From the IMG/VR virus record IMGVR_UViG_3300037882_003063, positions 1-55,092 of that record: a stretch of DNA of 55,092 bases. The stretch is one strand, 5' to 3'. This stretch comes from a virus. The position numbers and the translations under genes were made by a program. The notes under the pieces are model-generated. The model was not told the DNA's origin. It ran no database searches and saw only the letters and a list, made by a program, of their open reading frames with translations. This document shows positions 1-8,536 of this stretch, one piece after another (position 1 is the first letter of the stretch; each line of letters begins with the position of its first letter).

Positions 1-99
1 ACCAATAAAAATTTCTGACCCGTCTCGAGTTTCCGTTACAACGTAACCAATTTCTTTGGCAAGTTTAACTAAAAAAGTCCAGTCGTCTTGCCCTGTTTG
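1..99. repeat. Terminal overlap, copy 1 (circular closure)
   Basis: Bases 1-99 are identical to 54994-55092. An exact 99-bp overlap that lies inside a single open gene is what a de Bruijn assembler leaves at the ends of a circular contig, so the two copies most likely represent one stretch of DNA. The molecule is then a 54,993-bp circle, from a circularly permuted or circular genome. A true short direct terminal repeat cannot be excluded from sequence alone. Confidence 0.95.
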
Positions 100-1299
100 G
101 ACAATGCCTTTTCGCTCGACTTTTGACCTGTCGCTCTGACTCCTAGGAACGGTTGCAACAACTCCATCGGACACCAACCCCCGACCAACGTTTACAGGCG
201 GCTTAGAAGGCTCTACAGGCTGCACAGCCCCCTTGTCTTTACCAGCAGAAGCGGCATAGGTAATTGTTCCCCAATTCGCCACTGGTGTTAAGCGAACAGG
301 CAAGCCGCCGCCCAAGACATCAGTACCACGATTGACTACTGTGTTTTCGAGGACAAAGCCGTTACCAGCAATAACAAGATAAATACCAATATGCCCCCAA
401 GGGAGGGATACGCCTTCATTCCAAACAATGTCACCCGATTGTAATTGTCCTAAAGGTCTTGTGTAGCCTAGCCGTCTCGAGCTTTGGGCGTAATCATTTG
501 CGTTTGTGCCTTCAATACCATCAGCAACAGAAGTCACGTTCATCACATCACTTCGCACATCCCAAACGGCAGGGTTGCCATTCAGGGCATGACCGACCAC
601 GCAACGTACAAACTCAGCACACCAATTTACTTTGTACCTAGCCTGATAACTCAAGAAGCCAATTGTCGGGTCTGTCGCGCCCGTAGCATCAAGAACCTTG
701 TTGCAAGCATTGACCACAAGTTGATTTACTCGACTGGTAACACCAGCAGTCAAAGAAGGGCGCACAGGAAACTGGTTAGCGCTTTGATTTGGTTTTATTT
801 GTTCGCTATAAATAACCGTTGCTTTTGGTTCTGGTAGTTTCGCGTAGGCTTCTGCCCCAAAACGAACCTTGACATTGTGCCTAGCACAAACCTCGACAAA
901 AGCATCCGCATAAGTCTTCGCTTTTAGACGCTCAGTGTTCTTGCCTGACCTTCTGAGCTTTTGGCTCACACCATAAGCAGTTAAACGAAGTACCGCCCCG
1001 CTATCGGCTTCATCGTCATAATCAATATCCAAAACCTCAAGATTCTTGGCTCGAGTCGTAAAATTGCCGTTGTAACCCTCCTTGACCTCCGAGAAAACAA
1101 CCCCATGCGTCAATAGGTTACTGTTCATAACCTCTATTGCAATTTCACCGCTTAGCGTCAATTCATAAGTGAGCGTCTGACCAAACCCCGCCCTTTGGGT
1201 TAGTGAACTGCTTGGAAAATCTATTTTCCTGAGCGTTTTACCGTCCAGTAACAACACCTCAAAGTCAGGTAGCACGTAAGGGGGTAATTCGTAATTCAC
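1..1299 (-). CDS. Baseplate hub protein with embedded Cys/His peptidase, N-terminal part
   Basis: This is the first 433 codons of a 664-residue protein that runs off the window start and continues at 54993-54298. It starts at GTG 1299, overlapping the stop of the LysM gene by four bases (GTGA). Its position after tape measure and LysM protein, and its size, fit a gpD/VgrG-like hub that caps the tail tube. Residues about 190-340 look like an NlpC/P60 or CHAP-type amidase: the putative nucleophile is Cys227 in NWCAEFV and the putative base is His303 in WGHIGIY. Hubs with cell-wall hydrolase domains open the wall locally during injection. The rest of the N-terminal part has no motif I can name. 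The embedded enzyme is well supported, while the hub assignment rests on order and length. Confidence 0.75.
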   Translation of the reverse strand, partial: MNYELPPYVLPDFEVLLLDGKTLRKIDFPSSSLTQRAGFGQTLTYELTLSGEIAIEVMNSNLLTHGVVFSEVKEGYNGNFTTRAKNLEVLDIDYDDEADSGAVLRLTAYGVSQKLRRSGKNTERLKAKTYADAFVEVCARHNVKVRFGAEAYAKLPEPKATVIYSEQIKPNQSANQFPVRPSLTAGVTSRVNQLVVNACNKVLDATGATDPTIGFLSYQARYKVNWCAEFVRCVVGHALNGNPAVWDVRSDVMNVTSVADGIEGTNANDYAQSSRRLGYTRPLGQLQSGDIVWNEGVSLPWGHIGIYLVIAGNGFVLENTVVNRGTDVLGGGLPVRLTPVANWGTITYAASAGKDKGAVQPVEPSKPPVNVGRGLVSDGVVATVPRSQSDRSKVERKGIVQTGQDDWTFLVKLAKEIGYVVTETRDGSEIFIG

Positions 1300-1922
1300 T
1301 TGTTACCTCGATTCGGGACGTTAATAATCAATCCCACTCGAGGGCGCGGCGGTAAAGTACCATCATTCAAATCAGCAAGCTCCGTTAAGCTACAGTTAAA
1401 CTTCTTGCAAATCTTTTGAAGGTCGTCGCCCTGAACAACTGTGTACTTTCGTACTGGTTGAGAAGTGATTACCAGTCTACCGTCTTGTGTGTACTGCCTT
1501 ATGATGCTGTTGCTTATTTCAATAAAATTCCAAGAAAAAGCATAGGAAAAGTTGGTAAGCCGCCCCGCAGATTTACCAAGCGTGATTTTGTTCGTCGGCA
1601 TGTCAACAGGAAAGCCTGTGAAGGTGTCCTTGGTTTCTGCGCCCCAAGAAATAATTATCTCGTGAGGCTTCAAACCACTATCGGCTCGACCATAAGCCCT
1701 CAAAACCACGTCACGGTAAAACTGCTCACCTTCGTCACCATAAACCACGAGGGGGATTGACAATCTTCTCGCTCCTACCGCCAAAATTTGCACAATAGGT
1801 CTTGACCCGATAACAGGGAACTCTTTTACCGCTCGAGGGCGTTCAATGTTTATTTCCCCGTCAATCGGGTAAAACGGGATTGTCCCTAAATCGCCTGTAG
1901 TGATGTTTAGAATGCTAATCAT
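1296..1922 (-). CDS. LysM-domain tail/baseplate protein
   Basis: This 208-residue protein is encoded directly after the tape measure (TAATG overlap) and before the hub. The last 50 residues form a LysM peptidoglycan-binding domain: YTVVQGDDLQKICKKF, then the LTELADLN motif, then a closing LIINVP strand. The N-terminal 150 residues are an unassigned beta-rich structural domain. In contractile-tailed phages a LysM protein at this place (T4 gp53-like or gpX-like) connects the tube end to the baseplate. Family placement follows from the LysM motif and gene order. Confidence 0.75.
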   Translation of the reverse strand: MISILNITTGDLGTIPFYPIDGEINIERPRAVKEFPVIGSRPIVQILAVGARRLSIPLVVYGDEGEQFYRDVVLRAYGRADSGLKPHEIIISWGAETKDTFTGFPVDMPTNKITLGKSAGRLTNFSYAFSWNFIEISNSIIRQYTQDGRLVITSQPVRKYTVVQGDDLQKICKKFNCSLTELADLNDGTLPPRPRVGLIINVPNRGNK

Positions 1923-4525
1923 TATCCATCCGCCTCTACAACTGTCAAGCCCCTCTTGTTATTTTCGGCTCGTGCGACCATTGTACTACTCTGCTGTTGC
2001 AATTGCTGTACAACTCTTTGCGGGTCAGAACCGTTAATTGTCACCTCAAAGTTATTTGTTTGGGCGTTAGAGTAGCTATTATTAGCGGCTGCCGTCTGCA
2101 TACTGTCAACCGAAGCCGCCGCGTTACCAATAGCGGTTACGTTCCCTGATATTGGGGCTTGGCTGAAAATACCAAGTGGGTTGAATCCGCCGCTAAACAA
2201 CTCTTTTAAGTGCTTACCAATAAATGAGTCTTCGACAGCCGAACCGATAGCGCCAAAAACATCACTGGCTATCTTGCCCATCTGACCAAAGAAGTCAGCA
2301 ACTTTCCCAATCCAATCAAAGAGCGTCATCATTACGATGATAACAGGCTCGACGGCTTGCCCGATTCCAGTGAACATATTCCCTAGGTCTTGGGCTATCA
2401 ATGCAGCAAACGAAGGGATAACTTGGGTGAGCATGAATTGAATAAATGGCGCGAAGATATTTCCCCAAAGCCAACCAACGACTTGCCCAATGACCTCAAA
2501 GCCGTGAGCCATGCCGTCAATAAGTGGTTGATTCTGTGTTATCCAGTTTGCTATGCCTTGAGATACCTCACCGAAAACACCACCGAAGATGCTAACGATT
2601 TGCATTGCCCCGTCAAAGACCCATCCAATGACCTCACCAAAGAAGGGTATGACGTTTTGGGATAACCAATCAAAGCTCTGAACGATAATCGGCACAACAT
2701 TGTTAGCGATAAACCCAACAAACTGCATCAGGGCGGGTACAGCATCAATCAACAGAACATCAATAATCGCTGAAAATGTCGGGTATAAGGCATCAAAGAG
2801 TGAACTGGCTACCCTGCCCCCCGCGTTCACAAGTTCAAAGAATGCGGGTACAACAGTCTCGAGGATAAAAGAGCCAACTTGTAACGCAACAGGGGCTATC
2901 TTTGAAAACGTTTCCCAAATTGCCTGACCAATAGGCATGAAGGCAACGCGAAGCCCCATAAGGGTTTGGACAGCAGCGCCTAGGCTCGTTACTATTGCCG
3001 CGCCAAGCTGCGCTAACTCAGGGCTGTTAAGAATCCCAACAATGGTCTGAGCAATCTCTTGGTAGTAGCTCGAGAGTGCAGCGAAGTCAAAACCTCCGAT
3101 GGTTTGGAATAAGCCATTGAATGCGCCCCCAACTGAATCAAAGAAACTTGTGAGGTCTATTCCTGAAAGAATATCAAAGATTGACTGTGCGAAGCCGCCC
3201 AGGGAATTTAAGGCGCTCGAGAAGTCTAGGCTCGAGAAAACACTGCCAACATAAAGCGCAAAGCCGCCTAGAGTGTTTAGGAAGCTCGAGAAGTCTAGGC
3301 TCGAGAAAACACTGCCAACATAAAGCGCAAAGCCGCCTAGAGTGTTTAGGAAGCTCGAGAAGTCCACTTTTGAGAGGCTGTCAGAAAAAAAACCAAGGGT
3401 TTTAACTGCGAAGTCTGCGAAATCACCGAGCATCTTCGAGAACGGGCTAAAGTCGGTTGATGCAATCAGTTTCGTGGCGAAACTTAATCCCTCCCATATA
3501 ACCTTAATCGTTGGGGCGATAAAGCCGTTATAGATTTTAGAAAAAGCCTTTCCGAATTCGACCAAGAACGGTATGCCGTTCGTGTACGCCCATTTCAGAG
3601 CCTTGGCTATGTCCTCACCCATCTCTGTTAAGTTTGCTCGAATGTTCAAAGCGGTTTTTGACAGTGAGCCGTCAGCAGTTATCAGGCTGTCACGAATATC
3701 CATCATGACCGTTTTTATAAACTCGAATGACGGTTCACCAATAATCTGCCGCCCCATGTCCATGAATTCCTGCATGGTCGAGGACAAACCCGCCCATGAG
3801 TTACCCTGTTCTTTAATCATGGTATCAGGCGCATACTTTTTCATGAATTCCATGACCATGCTTAAACGCTCAGGAGCGCCAAGGGCTTTGAATGCGTTAG
3901 TCCCGCCAATGTCCTCGACCATCTTGTTAAAGCCCCGTGTGTAAAGTTGAATGTCCATACCAACCTCACCACGGATAAGACGGGCTGCATCTCGAGCCGT
4001 TTGTGCAATGTCACCACCCATAAGGGTTGTGCCTACGCTCACAGCGCGGTTTGTGAATTCGGCAAACTTATCAAGCTCACCACCCGCCTGAGTGAACGCC
4101 CCAATGGTCGTCGCCGCAACCCCAAGGCGGTCATTAGTCGTCCCTGCCCCCACAAGCGCGTCTCTTCGGAACTGTTCAACAAGTTTGTTACTGATTAGCA
4201 TTGATTCATTAAACTTGTCTTGTTCATTTAGCAAACCACCACGGGCATTGCGAAGCTCGAGCGTGGCGTTTAGGAGTGAGGTCATCGTAAAAGTTTGCGC
4301 TTCAATCTGCGCGTTCACTTCAATACCAGAGCCTACAATGGCATCAAAAGCGCTCTTGACCCCATAAGCAATTGCTTGACTGGTATACATAACACTATTA
4401 AATTGTTGCGCCCCTCGAGCAATGGAGTCAAAAGCGCCTGAGAAACCACCAGCGCCAAGCCCCGTCATTGACTGGGTTAAATTTACTCCTACGTTCATGA
4501 TATTCATAGTTAAATTATACGCCAC
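1922..4525 (-). CDS. Tape measure protein
   Basis: The 867-residue product is the longest protein here and follows the tail assembly chaperone genes, the standard place for the tape measure that sets tail length. It is rich in long amphipathic and hydrophobic helices (for example residues 300-760), has a Gly/Ala-rich start and a polar, Gln-rich end. Residues around 390-450 contain a 23-residue unit repeated in tandem, encoded by 69-bp DNA repeats. The start is uncertain: GTG at 4525 is the longest, but ATG at 4507 follows TATAAT by six bases, so a leaderless start there is possible. No clear Shine-Dalgarno precedes either. Confidence 0.88.
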   Translation of the reverse strand: MAYNLTMNIMNVGVNLTQSMTGLGAGGFSGAFDSIARGAQQFNSVMYTSQAIAYGVKSAFDAIVGSGIEVNAQIEAQTFTMTSLLNATLELRNARGGLLNEQDKFNESMLISNKLVEQFRRDALVGAGTTNDRLGVAATTIGAFTQAGGELDKFAEFTNRAVSVGTTLMGGDIAQTARDAARLIRGEVGMDIQLYTRGFNKMVEDIGGTNAFKALGAPERLSMVMEFMKKYAPDTMIKEQGNSWAGLSSTMQEFMDMGRQIIGEPSFEFIKTVMMDIRDSLITADGSLSKTALNIRANLTEMGEDIAKALKWAYTNGIPFLVEFGKAFSKIYNGFIAPTIKVIWEGLSFATKLIASTDFSPFSKMLGDFADFAVKTLGFFSDSLSKVDFSSFLNTLGGFALYVGSVFSSLDFSSFLNTLGGFALYVGSVFSSLDFSSALNSLGGFAQSIFDILSGIDLTSFFDSVGGAFNGLFQTIGGFDFAALSSYYQEIAQTIVGILNSPELAQLGAAIVTSLGAAVQTLMGLRVAFMPIGQAIWETFSKIAPVALQVGSFILETVVPAFFELVNAGGRVASSLFDALYPTFSAIIDVLLIDAVPALMQFVGFIANNVVPIIVQSFDWLSQNVIPFFGEVIGWVFDGAMQIVSIFGGVFGEVSQGIANWITQNQPLIDGMAHGFEVIGQVVGWLWGNIFAPFIQFMLTQVIPSFAALIAQDLGNMFTGIGQAVEPVIIVMMTLFDWIGKVADFFGQMGKIASDVFGAIGSAVEDSFIGKHLKELFSGGFNPLGIFSQAPISGNVTAIGNAAASVDSMQTAAANNSYSNAQTNNFEVTINGSDPQRVVQQLQQQSSTMVARAENNKRGLTVVEADG
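3215..3364. repeat. 69-bp tandem duplication inside the tape measure gene
   Basis: Units 3215-3283 and 3284-3352 are identical, and 3353-3364 begins a third. The period is exactly 23 codons, so the reading frame is kept. Each unit carries two CTCGAG sites. Perfect identity points to a recent duplication or to ongoing recombination. Confidence 0.95.
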
Positions 4526-4537
4526 AAGGCGGCGCAG

Positions 4538-4690
4538 TTACCGCCGCCGCCGCCCCGCCAACTCTGCTAAATCTTTCCGCTCCTGCGCCGCCCTCTCTTC
4601 TGATTCATGAAGCTCGAGAATCGCATCCCGAATCCATCTTAAGGACTTCCTTGAAACATCAAAAGAATAGGATTTTGATAAAATCCGCAT
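4538..4690 (-). CDS. Tail assembly chaperone, T-like extension (expressed by -1 frameshift)
   Basis: This frame can encode a basic 50-residue peptide from ATG 4690, but it is open further upstream, through the end of the preceding gene. At 4738-4732 the minus strand reads CCCTTTA, a canonical X XXY YYZ slippery heptamer in the frame of the upstream gene. A -1 shift there joins residue 130 of the upstream protein to this frame and gives a 194-residue fusion ending in RRRR. This is the G/GT arrangement of lambda and the E/E' arrangement of P2, which lie just before the tape measure as here. I infer the frameshift; separate translation from ATG 4690 is the alternative. Confidence 0.65.
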   Translation of the reverse strand: MRILSKSYSFDVSRKSLRWIRDAILELHESEERAAQERKDLAELAGRRRR

Positions 4691-4698
4691 TGCCCTAA

Positions 4699-5121
4699 CT
4701 AGGCTTCGGTAGGCTGCTCTACCTTCGAGGTTAAAGGGGTTTCACCAAACCTTAGACTCTTAAGCCATTGTGTGACACTATCGGGTGTATCTTTAATGGG
4801 GTTTGCCAGCAACGCCTTTACCGCGACTTGTTGCGCTTGCTCAGGGCTTGTAGCATTCATGCTTTCGGCTACACGAATAAGAAGCCTTAAGTCCCTAAAG
4901 GGCATCTTGTTCCACTCCGAACGCTCGAGACCACGCCAACCCGCCCCATCTGGAACATAGGTCATGCGCCTAGTTGTGTGGTGCATGGCATGAATCGCCA
5001 CTTCTTGCGAATCGGCTTGCGCCTCCATTGCTGTTGCCCCGCTAGGTTCAACAATCATGTACTTAATTCCCTTAATTTCCACGACTTCACGTATCAAACT
5101 TGGGTCATCAATATCTCTCAT
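4699..5121 (-). CDS. Tail assembly chaperone, G-like
   Basis: This 140-residue acidic protein lies between tail tube and tape measure. That position and size are typical of the tail assembly chaperone that binds the tape measure while the tube polymerises. I chose ATG 5121 because GAGGTGAT lies at the right distance before it; an in-frame GTG at 5130 would add three residues. Ten codons before the TAG stop, the gene carries the slippery site CCCTTTA (4738-4732) for the -1 frameshift into the next frame. No enzymatic motif is visible. Confidence 0.7.
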   Translation of the reverse strand: MRDIDDPSLIREVVEIKGIKYMIVEPSGATAMEAQADSQEVAIHAMHHTTRRMTYVPDGAGWRGLERSEWNKMPFRDLRLLIRVAESMNATSPEQAQQVAVKALLANPIKDTPDSVTQWLKSLRFGETPLTSKVEQPTEA

Positions 5122-5195
5122 TACTATCACCTCGAGCGCAGTATAAACAAACTATGCGCCCATGTAAAGGCGCATAGTATCTTGCAAGGTAAAGT

Positions 5196-5714
5196 TTAGA
5201 GTAAAGCGTTGCCGCCCTCTCGAGCCGTGTACTTATCATCATCAATATCGGTGTAGACCCATTTGATGGTGAACGAACGCGGGTTAGTGCTGCCCATATC
5301 GCCTTTAATGGCACTGACTGACGCGGGAAAGCATTGTTTGTAAACACGTAAAAGTGTTTGTCGGGTTAAGAGAGCATCCGAATACCAAGCGAGTGTCAAG
5401 ACCCCTCGACGCTCCGTTTCGGATTTGCCTTTGTATGTCCCTCGAGCCAAAGAAACTTCTGTGACAAGTTGGTGCAACGGCTCAAGGAAAATGTTGTTCT
5501 TAACCTTGTCGTGGTGAGTCGTGGTTATCGGCTCGAGTTCGTAAGCCCCGCTATGCTCCTCGACCATCGTTGCGGGAGCGCCGCCCCGTGCCGCCTGTGG
5601 TACTGACCGCATAAGCGGGTTTACTGAGCCGCCGTCATGCGACATATAACTGGCAAATTCACGGGCTGTCGCATTGCCGATGCTGTAAGTCATTAAGACA
5701 AATGCCTCATTCAT
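5196..5714 (-). CDS. Tail tube protein
   Basis: This 172-residue protein follows the sheath gene (TAATG overlap, strong GGAGGT before the start) and precedes the tail chaperone. In myoviruses the gene after the sheath encodes the inner tube, a beta-barrel protein forming stacked hexameric rings. Length and the alternating hydrophobic strand pattern fit. No residue-level signature is decisive, so the call rests mainly on synteny. Confidence 0.75.
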   Translation of the reverse strand: MNEAFVLMTYSIGNATAREFASYMSHDGGSVNPLMRSVPQAARGGAPATMVEEHSGAYELEPITTTHHDKVKNNIFLEPLHQLVTEVSLARGTYKGKSETERRGVLTLAWYSDALLTRQTLLRVYKQCFPASVSAIKGDMGSTNPRSFTIKWVYTDIDDDKYTAREGGNALL

Positions 5715-7834
5715 TATTGACCACCTCCTACAGTTTTCTGAGCGCTACTAAACCGACCTTCAACCCTACCGATTTCAATGATGATTCGACGGGCTACACC
5801 AGCAAAGAGCAAGCCAAGTCGGAAGAAGGGCATTGTCTCACCAGCCTCTTCAACAGTATCGCCATCCCAATCCCAACCGATGCCCTTACCACCCGCCAAG
5901 AGGGTGTTAGGGTACTTATCAAACAGGTCGCTGATTTGACCAGCAATACGATTAAGCGAGTCCTGCGAAATAGGACTGATTTGCCCATTGACTTTTCTGG
6001 CAAATGGATAAGCATTCTTAAGTCGTACATGAAAATCAATCCAGTCAACAATGTCCTGAACCACCATATCCATTGCAACGACCATGCCCCATTGTTGGTA
6101 AGTGTTGGTCTTGTCAAGCGTCAACACGTCACCAATCACAACACCAGAGCCTACACTGCTCGAGTCTCGCATGTAAATCGGATTGACACGGGCTTTGGCG
6201 TACTTCTTTTTGTCATCTTCTGACAAACCATCAGCGTACAACCAACCAGTTATTTCTTCATTTGCCCCTGTGAGGTTCACGCTACCCTTGGTTTGCAACC
6301 AAGATAAAGCGGCTTGAGAAGTGACCCCGCCGATTAAGCTCAAACGCCGTGTAGTGGCATTAGAACGCTGTCCAGCCCCCTTGAAGACTGATAGGCGGTG
6401 ACGGTTACTGGTGAAGAGTTCTGTGTACGTTTCGTTCGCTTCGGGCGTTGTCCCATCCGCTAAGGCTTGCAGAATCATCCAACGCTGTGACGCGCCAATG
6501 TCCATAAGCGATTGTACTTGGGCTTGAGGAGCGGTTGAATCAACCACAATCACAGCGCGGCGCAAGCCTGTGTTTTGTAATGCGGTGACTGCTGCTGTCC
6601 AGTCACCAGCAATCGGGGCGGCTGCATTCGTGCCACCAGCCAAGGCGTACACTCCAAGCTCAGGTTCATCCACCACTGTGTAGCCAGTATCCGCAAAGCT
6701 GTCAGACAGGATAATTGGTAAACCTTGGGCGTTGAATTTGGCTATGAAGTAATCACTTGAGGCAGGGTTAGCATTGCCATAAACAACGCTTTCAAGCTCG
6801 ACTTCGCCCGTGATTCGGTTTTTGTAATAAACTTTGCTGTCCACGCGGCTCGAGGCTGTACTTTGTTGCCCCGCTTCGACCACAAAATCATAACTGTTTC
6901 CTGCTGTTGACGGGTAACGCCATGTGGCGCGGTAACGGGCATTACCGACCACGGCGCTGTCTTCAATCAGTGCTGTCTGAGCGGGAGCGCCGCCCGTGCC
7001 GATTACTCGACCCGCGTAAATGTCACCAACGGATGCCATTTCAAAGTGTGATTTGACAATATCCAAGATGCCCGTTGAGGCTCTTGGGTATCCATACTTT
7101 TTAATCAGGTCACTTGTTGAAAAAATGCTTTTGATTGCATTCTGACCGTTCAGAGTTGCCCCGTCTGGAAAGTCACCAATAAAAACGAACTTTGCGCCGC
7201 GTGATGCTCGAGCGGGGGCGGGTGCTGCTGATTCAATAACTCGCGTCTCTGATGGTTGCGTCATACTGCCTCCTTGTGTTGGCGGGGGGGGTGTGGTCGT
7301 GGTCGAGCCGCTAACTGATAAAGAGTATACAAGACCGACCTCAGTTAAATTGCTAGGTAAAACCGTGAATGCCAATTCGATAAGCCCTGTGACCATTGTT
7401 GCGGCTTCGGCTTCGTCAATCGCTACGCTGTCAATGACTGTATCGGTTGCACTTCTTAACTGAAAAGTCCTCGAGCCGATAGTGCCATAAAGCCCTGCCT
7501 TAAGTTTTGTCCCTGCCGTTTCGGTGTGAGCGAACGGGTAAGAATCACCAAGAATCGTCAAGGTGAGTGTGTCGGGTGTAATCTCAAGTTCTGAATTGCT
7601 AAGCCCAAGGGTGATTGTGCCGTCAACAGTGTTTGAGTAAACAATCTCAAAGCTGTTGAGATTGTAACTAAACACCGCCCCATCCTTCATTAAGCCTAAC
7701 GGGGCTGTGCTGTTAGGGTCTAGCTCGAGACCGTCAGCCACAATAGAGTAATCACCGCGATTTACAAGGGTATCACTTCGGGTGTACCCGCTAAGCGCCC
7801 CAATGGTCATGGTCTCGAAATTATCGGTAAACAT
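5714..7834 (-). CDS. Tail sheath protein with N-terminal extra domain
   Basis: The protein is 706 residues as assembled. Residues 191-706 have the features of a contractile sheath: an N-terminal signal for the virion (RGAKFVFIGDFPDGA), a long alpha/beta core, and a C-terminal stretch with VGSGVVIGDVLTLDKTN and a polymerisation tail. Residues 1-185 are a separate beta-rich domain joined through a TTTT-PPPP linker encoded over a C8 tract (coding strand). Directly after the tract comes AAGGAGG and ATG 7264, an excellent internal start giving a 516-residue sheath of normal length. With one C fewer, the upstream frame would end in TGA overlapping that ATG. The product may therefore be a long/short pair or two genes. 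Confidence 0.85.
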   Translation of the reverse strand: MFTDNFETMTIGALSGYTRSDTLVNRGDYSIVADGLELDPNSTAPLGLMKDGAVFSYNLNSFEIVYSNTVDGTITLGLSNSELEITPDTLTLTILGDSYPFAHTETAGTKLKAGLYGTIGSRTFQLRSATDTVIDSVAIDEAEAATMVTGLIELAFTVLPSNLTEVGLVYSLSVSGSTTTTPPPPTQGGSMTQPSETRVIESAAPAPARASRGAKFVFIGDFPDGATLNGQNAIKSIFSTSDLIKKYGYPRASTGILDIVKSHFEMASVGDIYAGRVIGTGGAPAQTALIEDSAVVGNARYRATWRYPSTAGNSYDFVVEAGQQSTASSRVDSKVYYKNRITGEVELESVVYGNANPASSDYFIAKFNAQGLPIILSDSFADTGYTVVDEPELGVYALAGGTNAAAPIAGDWTAAVTALQNTGLRRAVIVVDSTAPQAQVQSLMDIGASQRWMILQALADGTTPEANETYTELFTSNRHRLSVFKGAGQRSNATTRRLSLIGGVTSQAALSWLQTKGSVNLTGANEEITGWLYADGLSEDDKKKYAKARVNPIYMRDSSSVGSGVVIGDVLTLDKTNTYQQWGMVVAMDMVVQDIVDWIDFHVRLKNAYPFARKVNGQISPISQDSLNRIAGQISDLFDKYPNTLLAGGKGIGWDWDGDTVEEAGETMPFFRLGLLFAGVARRIIIEIGRVEGRFSSAQKTVGGGQ

Positions 7835-7846
7835 CTCTTGCCTCCT

Positions 7847-8536
7847 TTATTCAATAATAAGCAATTCTTGCTTATCAGTTAAAGTTACCACGGGGTAAGT
7901 GTCTAAATCTGGCATTGGTTCGCCAACACCGCCCGTCACCAAAGCGACTTCCTTGGCTGTGTTAGCCTCCACAAAACCGATACCGTCAAGGAGTGGGTAA
8001 GTGATAAGGTAGCGCAAAACAACATGAATCTGCGCCTGATACTCGAAAGAAGACGGGCTTCCAATCAGTTTCGTGACGAAACCACGACTGACACCATCAT
8101 GGATTAGACTTCGCTCCTCACGCTCAGCCCCAAGGACACCCATTAGCTTGCTTTGATTTCTGATGTAAAGACGGTTGACGCTTATTTTGCCGTGGCGTTG
8201 GGCAGCATCACGAGTTTCACGCAACACAAGATGCAGCTTTACCTCATGGTCTACATATTGAAGCATCTGTTCAATTATCAGAGTGCCTAACGTACTCGAG
8301 ACTTCGCGTTTTTCTCTTAAGTCTTTCGCTTGCCCTTCGCTTGGTAAGGGTACTTCAAAGTAATCAATCCCAACCCGAAGCGGGATTTTTTGCCCGTCTT
8401 GGTCAGGGTTCACCATGCCATACGTGACAATACGACCATTAAGCCCGTCTAATAAGTACCTGTCAGGCGGGTCAAACATATAAAGACCAGCCGCATAAAT
8501 ACGACTCTTGATAAAATCTAGGATACTTTCAAACAT
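7847..8536 (-). CDS. Putative tail terminator/neck protein
   Basis: This 229-residue protein is encoded between the tail completion protein and the sheath. In contractile phages this slot holds the tail terminator that connects tube and sheath to the neck. It overlaps the preceding gene by eight bases. A copy of the 15-bp palindrome lies inside it at 8068-8082, read as RGFVTK. I see no diagnostic motif, and the role is inferred from position. Confidence 0.5.
   Translation of the reverse strand: MFESILDFIKSRIYAAGLYMFDPPDRYLLDGLNGRIVTYGMVNPDQDGQKIPLRVGIDYFEVPLPSEGQAKDLREKREVSSTLGTLIIEQMLQYVDHEVKLHLVLRETRDAAQRHGKISVNRLYIRNQSKLMGVLGAEREERSLIHDGVSRGFVTKLIGSPSSFEYQAQIHVVLRYLITYPLLDGIGFVEANTAKEVALVTGGVGEPMPDLDTYPVVTLTDKQELLIIE
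8068..8082. promoter_or_regulatory. 15-bp palindrome
   Basis: Perfect copy inside the putative tail terminator gene. Confidence 0.8.

Noticed and set aside
1-99. A true direct terminal repeat or LTR-like element
   Set aside because: The overlap is an odd, k-mer-like 99 bp, lies in mid-gene, and the gene is intact when the ends are joined, so assembly overlap of a circle explains it.
484-837. Plus-strand frame of 117 codons opposite the hub gene
   Set aside because: It lies wholly antisense to the well-supported hub and hydrolase domain and has no ribosome site.
3215-3364. CRISPR array
   Set aside because: The repeats are contiguous coding duplications without spacers. No repeat-spacer pattern exists anywhere in the window.
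5702-6223. Plus-strand frame of 173 codons under the sheath gene
   Set aside because: Antisense shadow of a strong structural gene, with no promoter or ribosome site.
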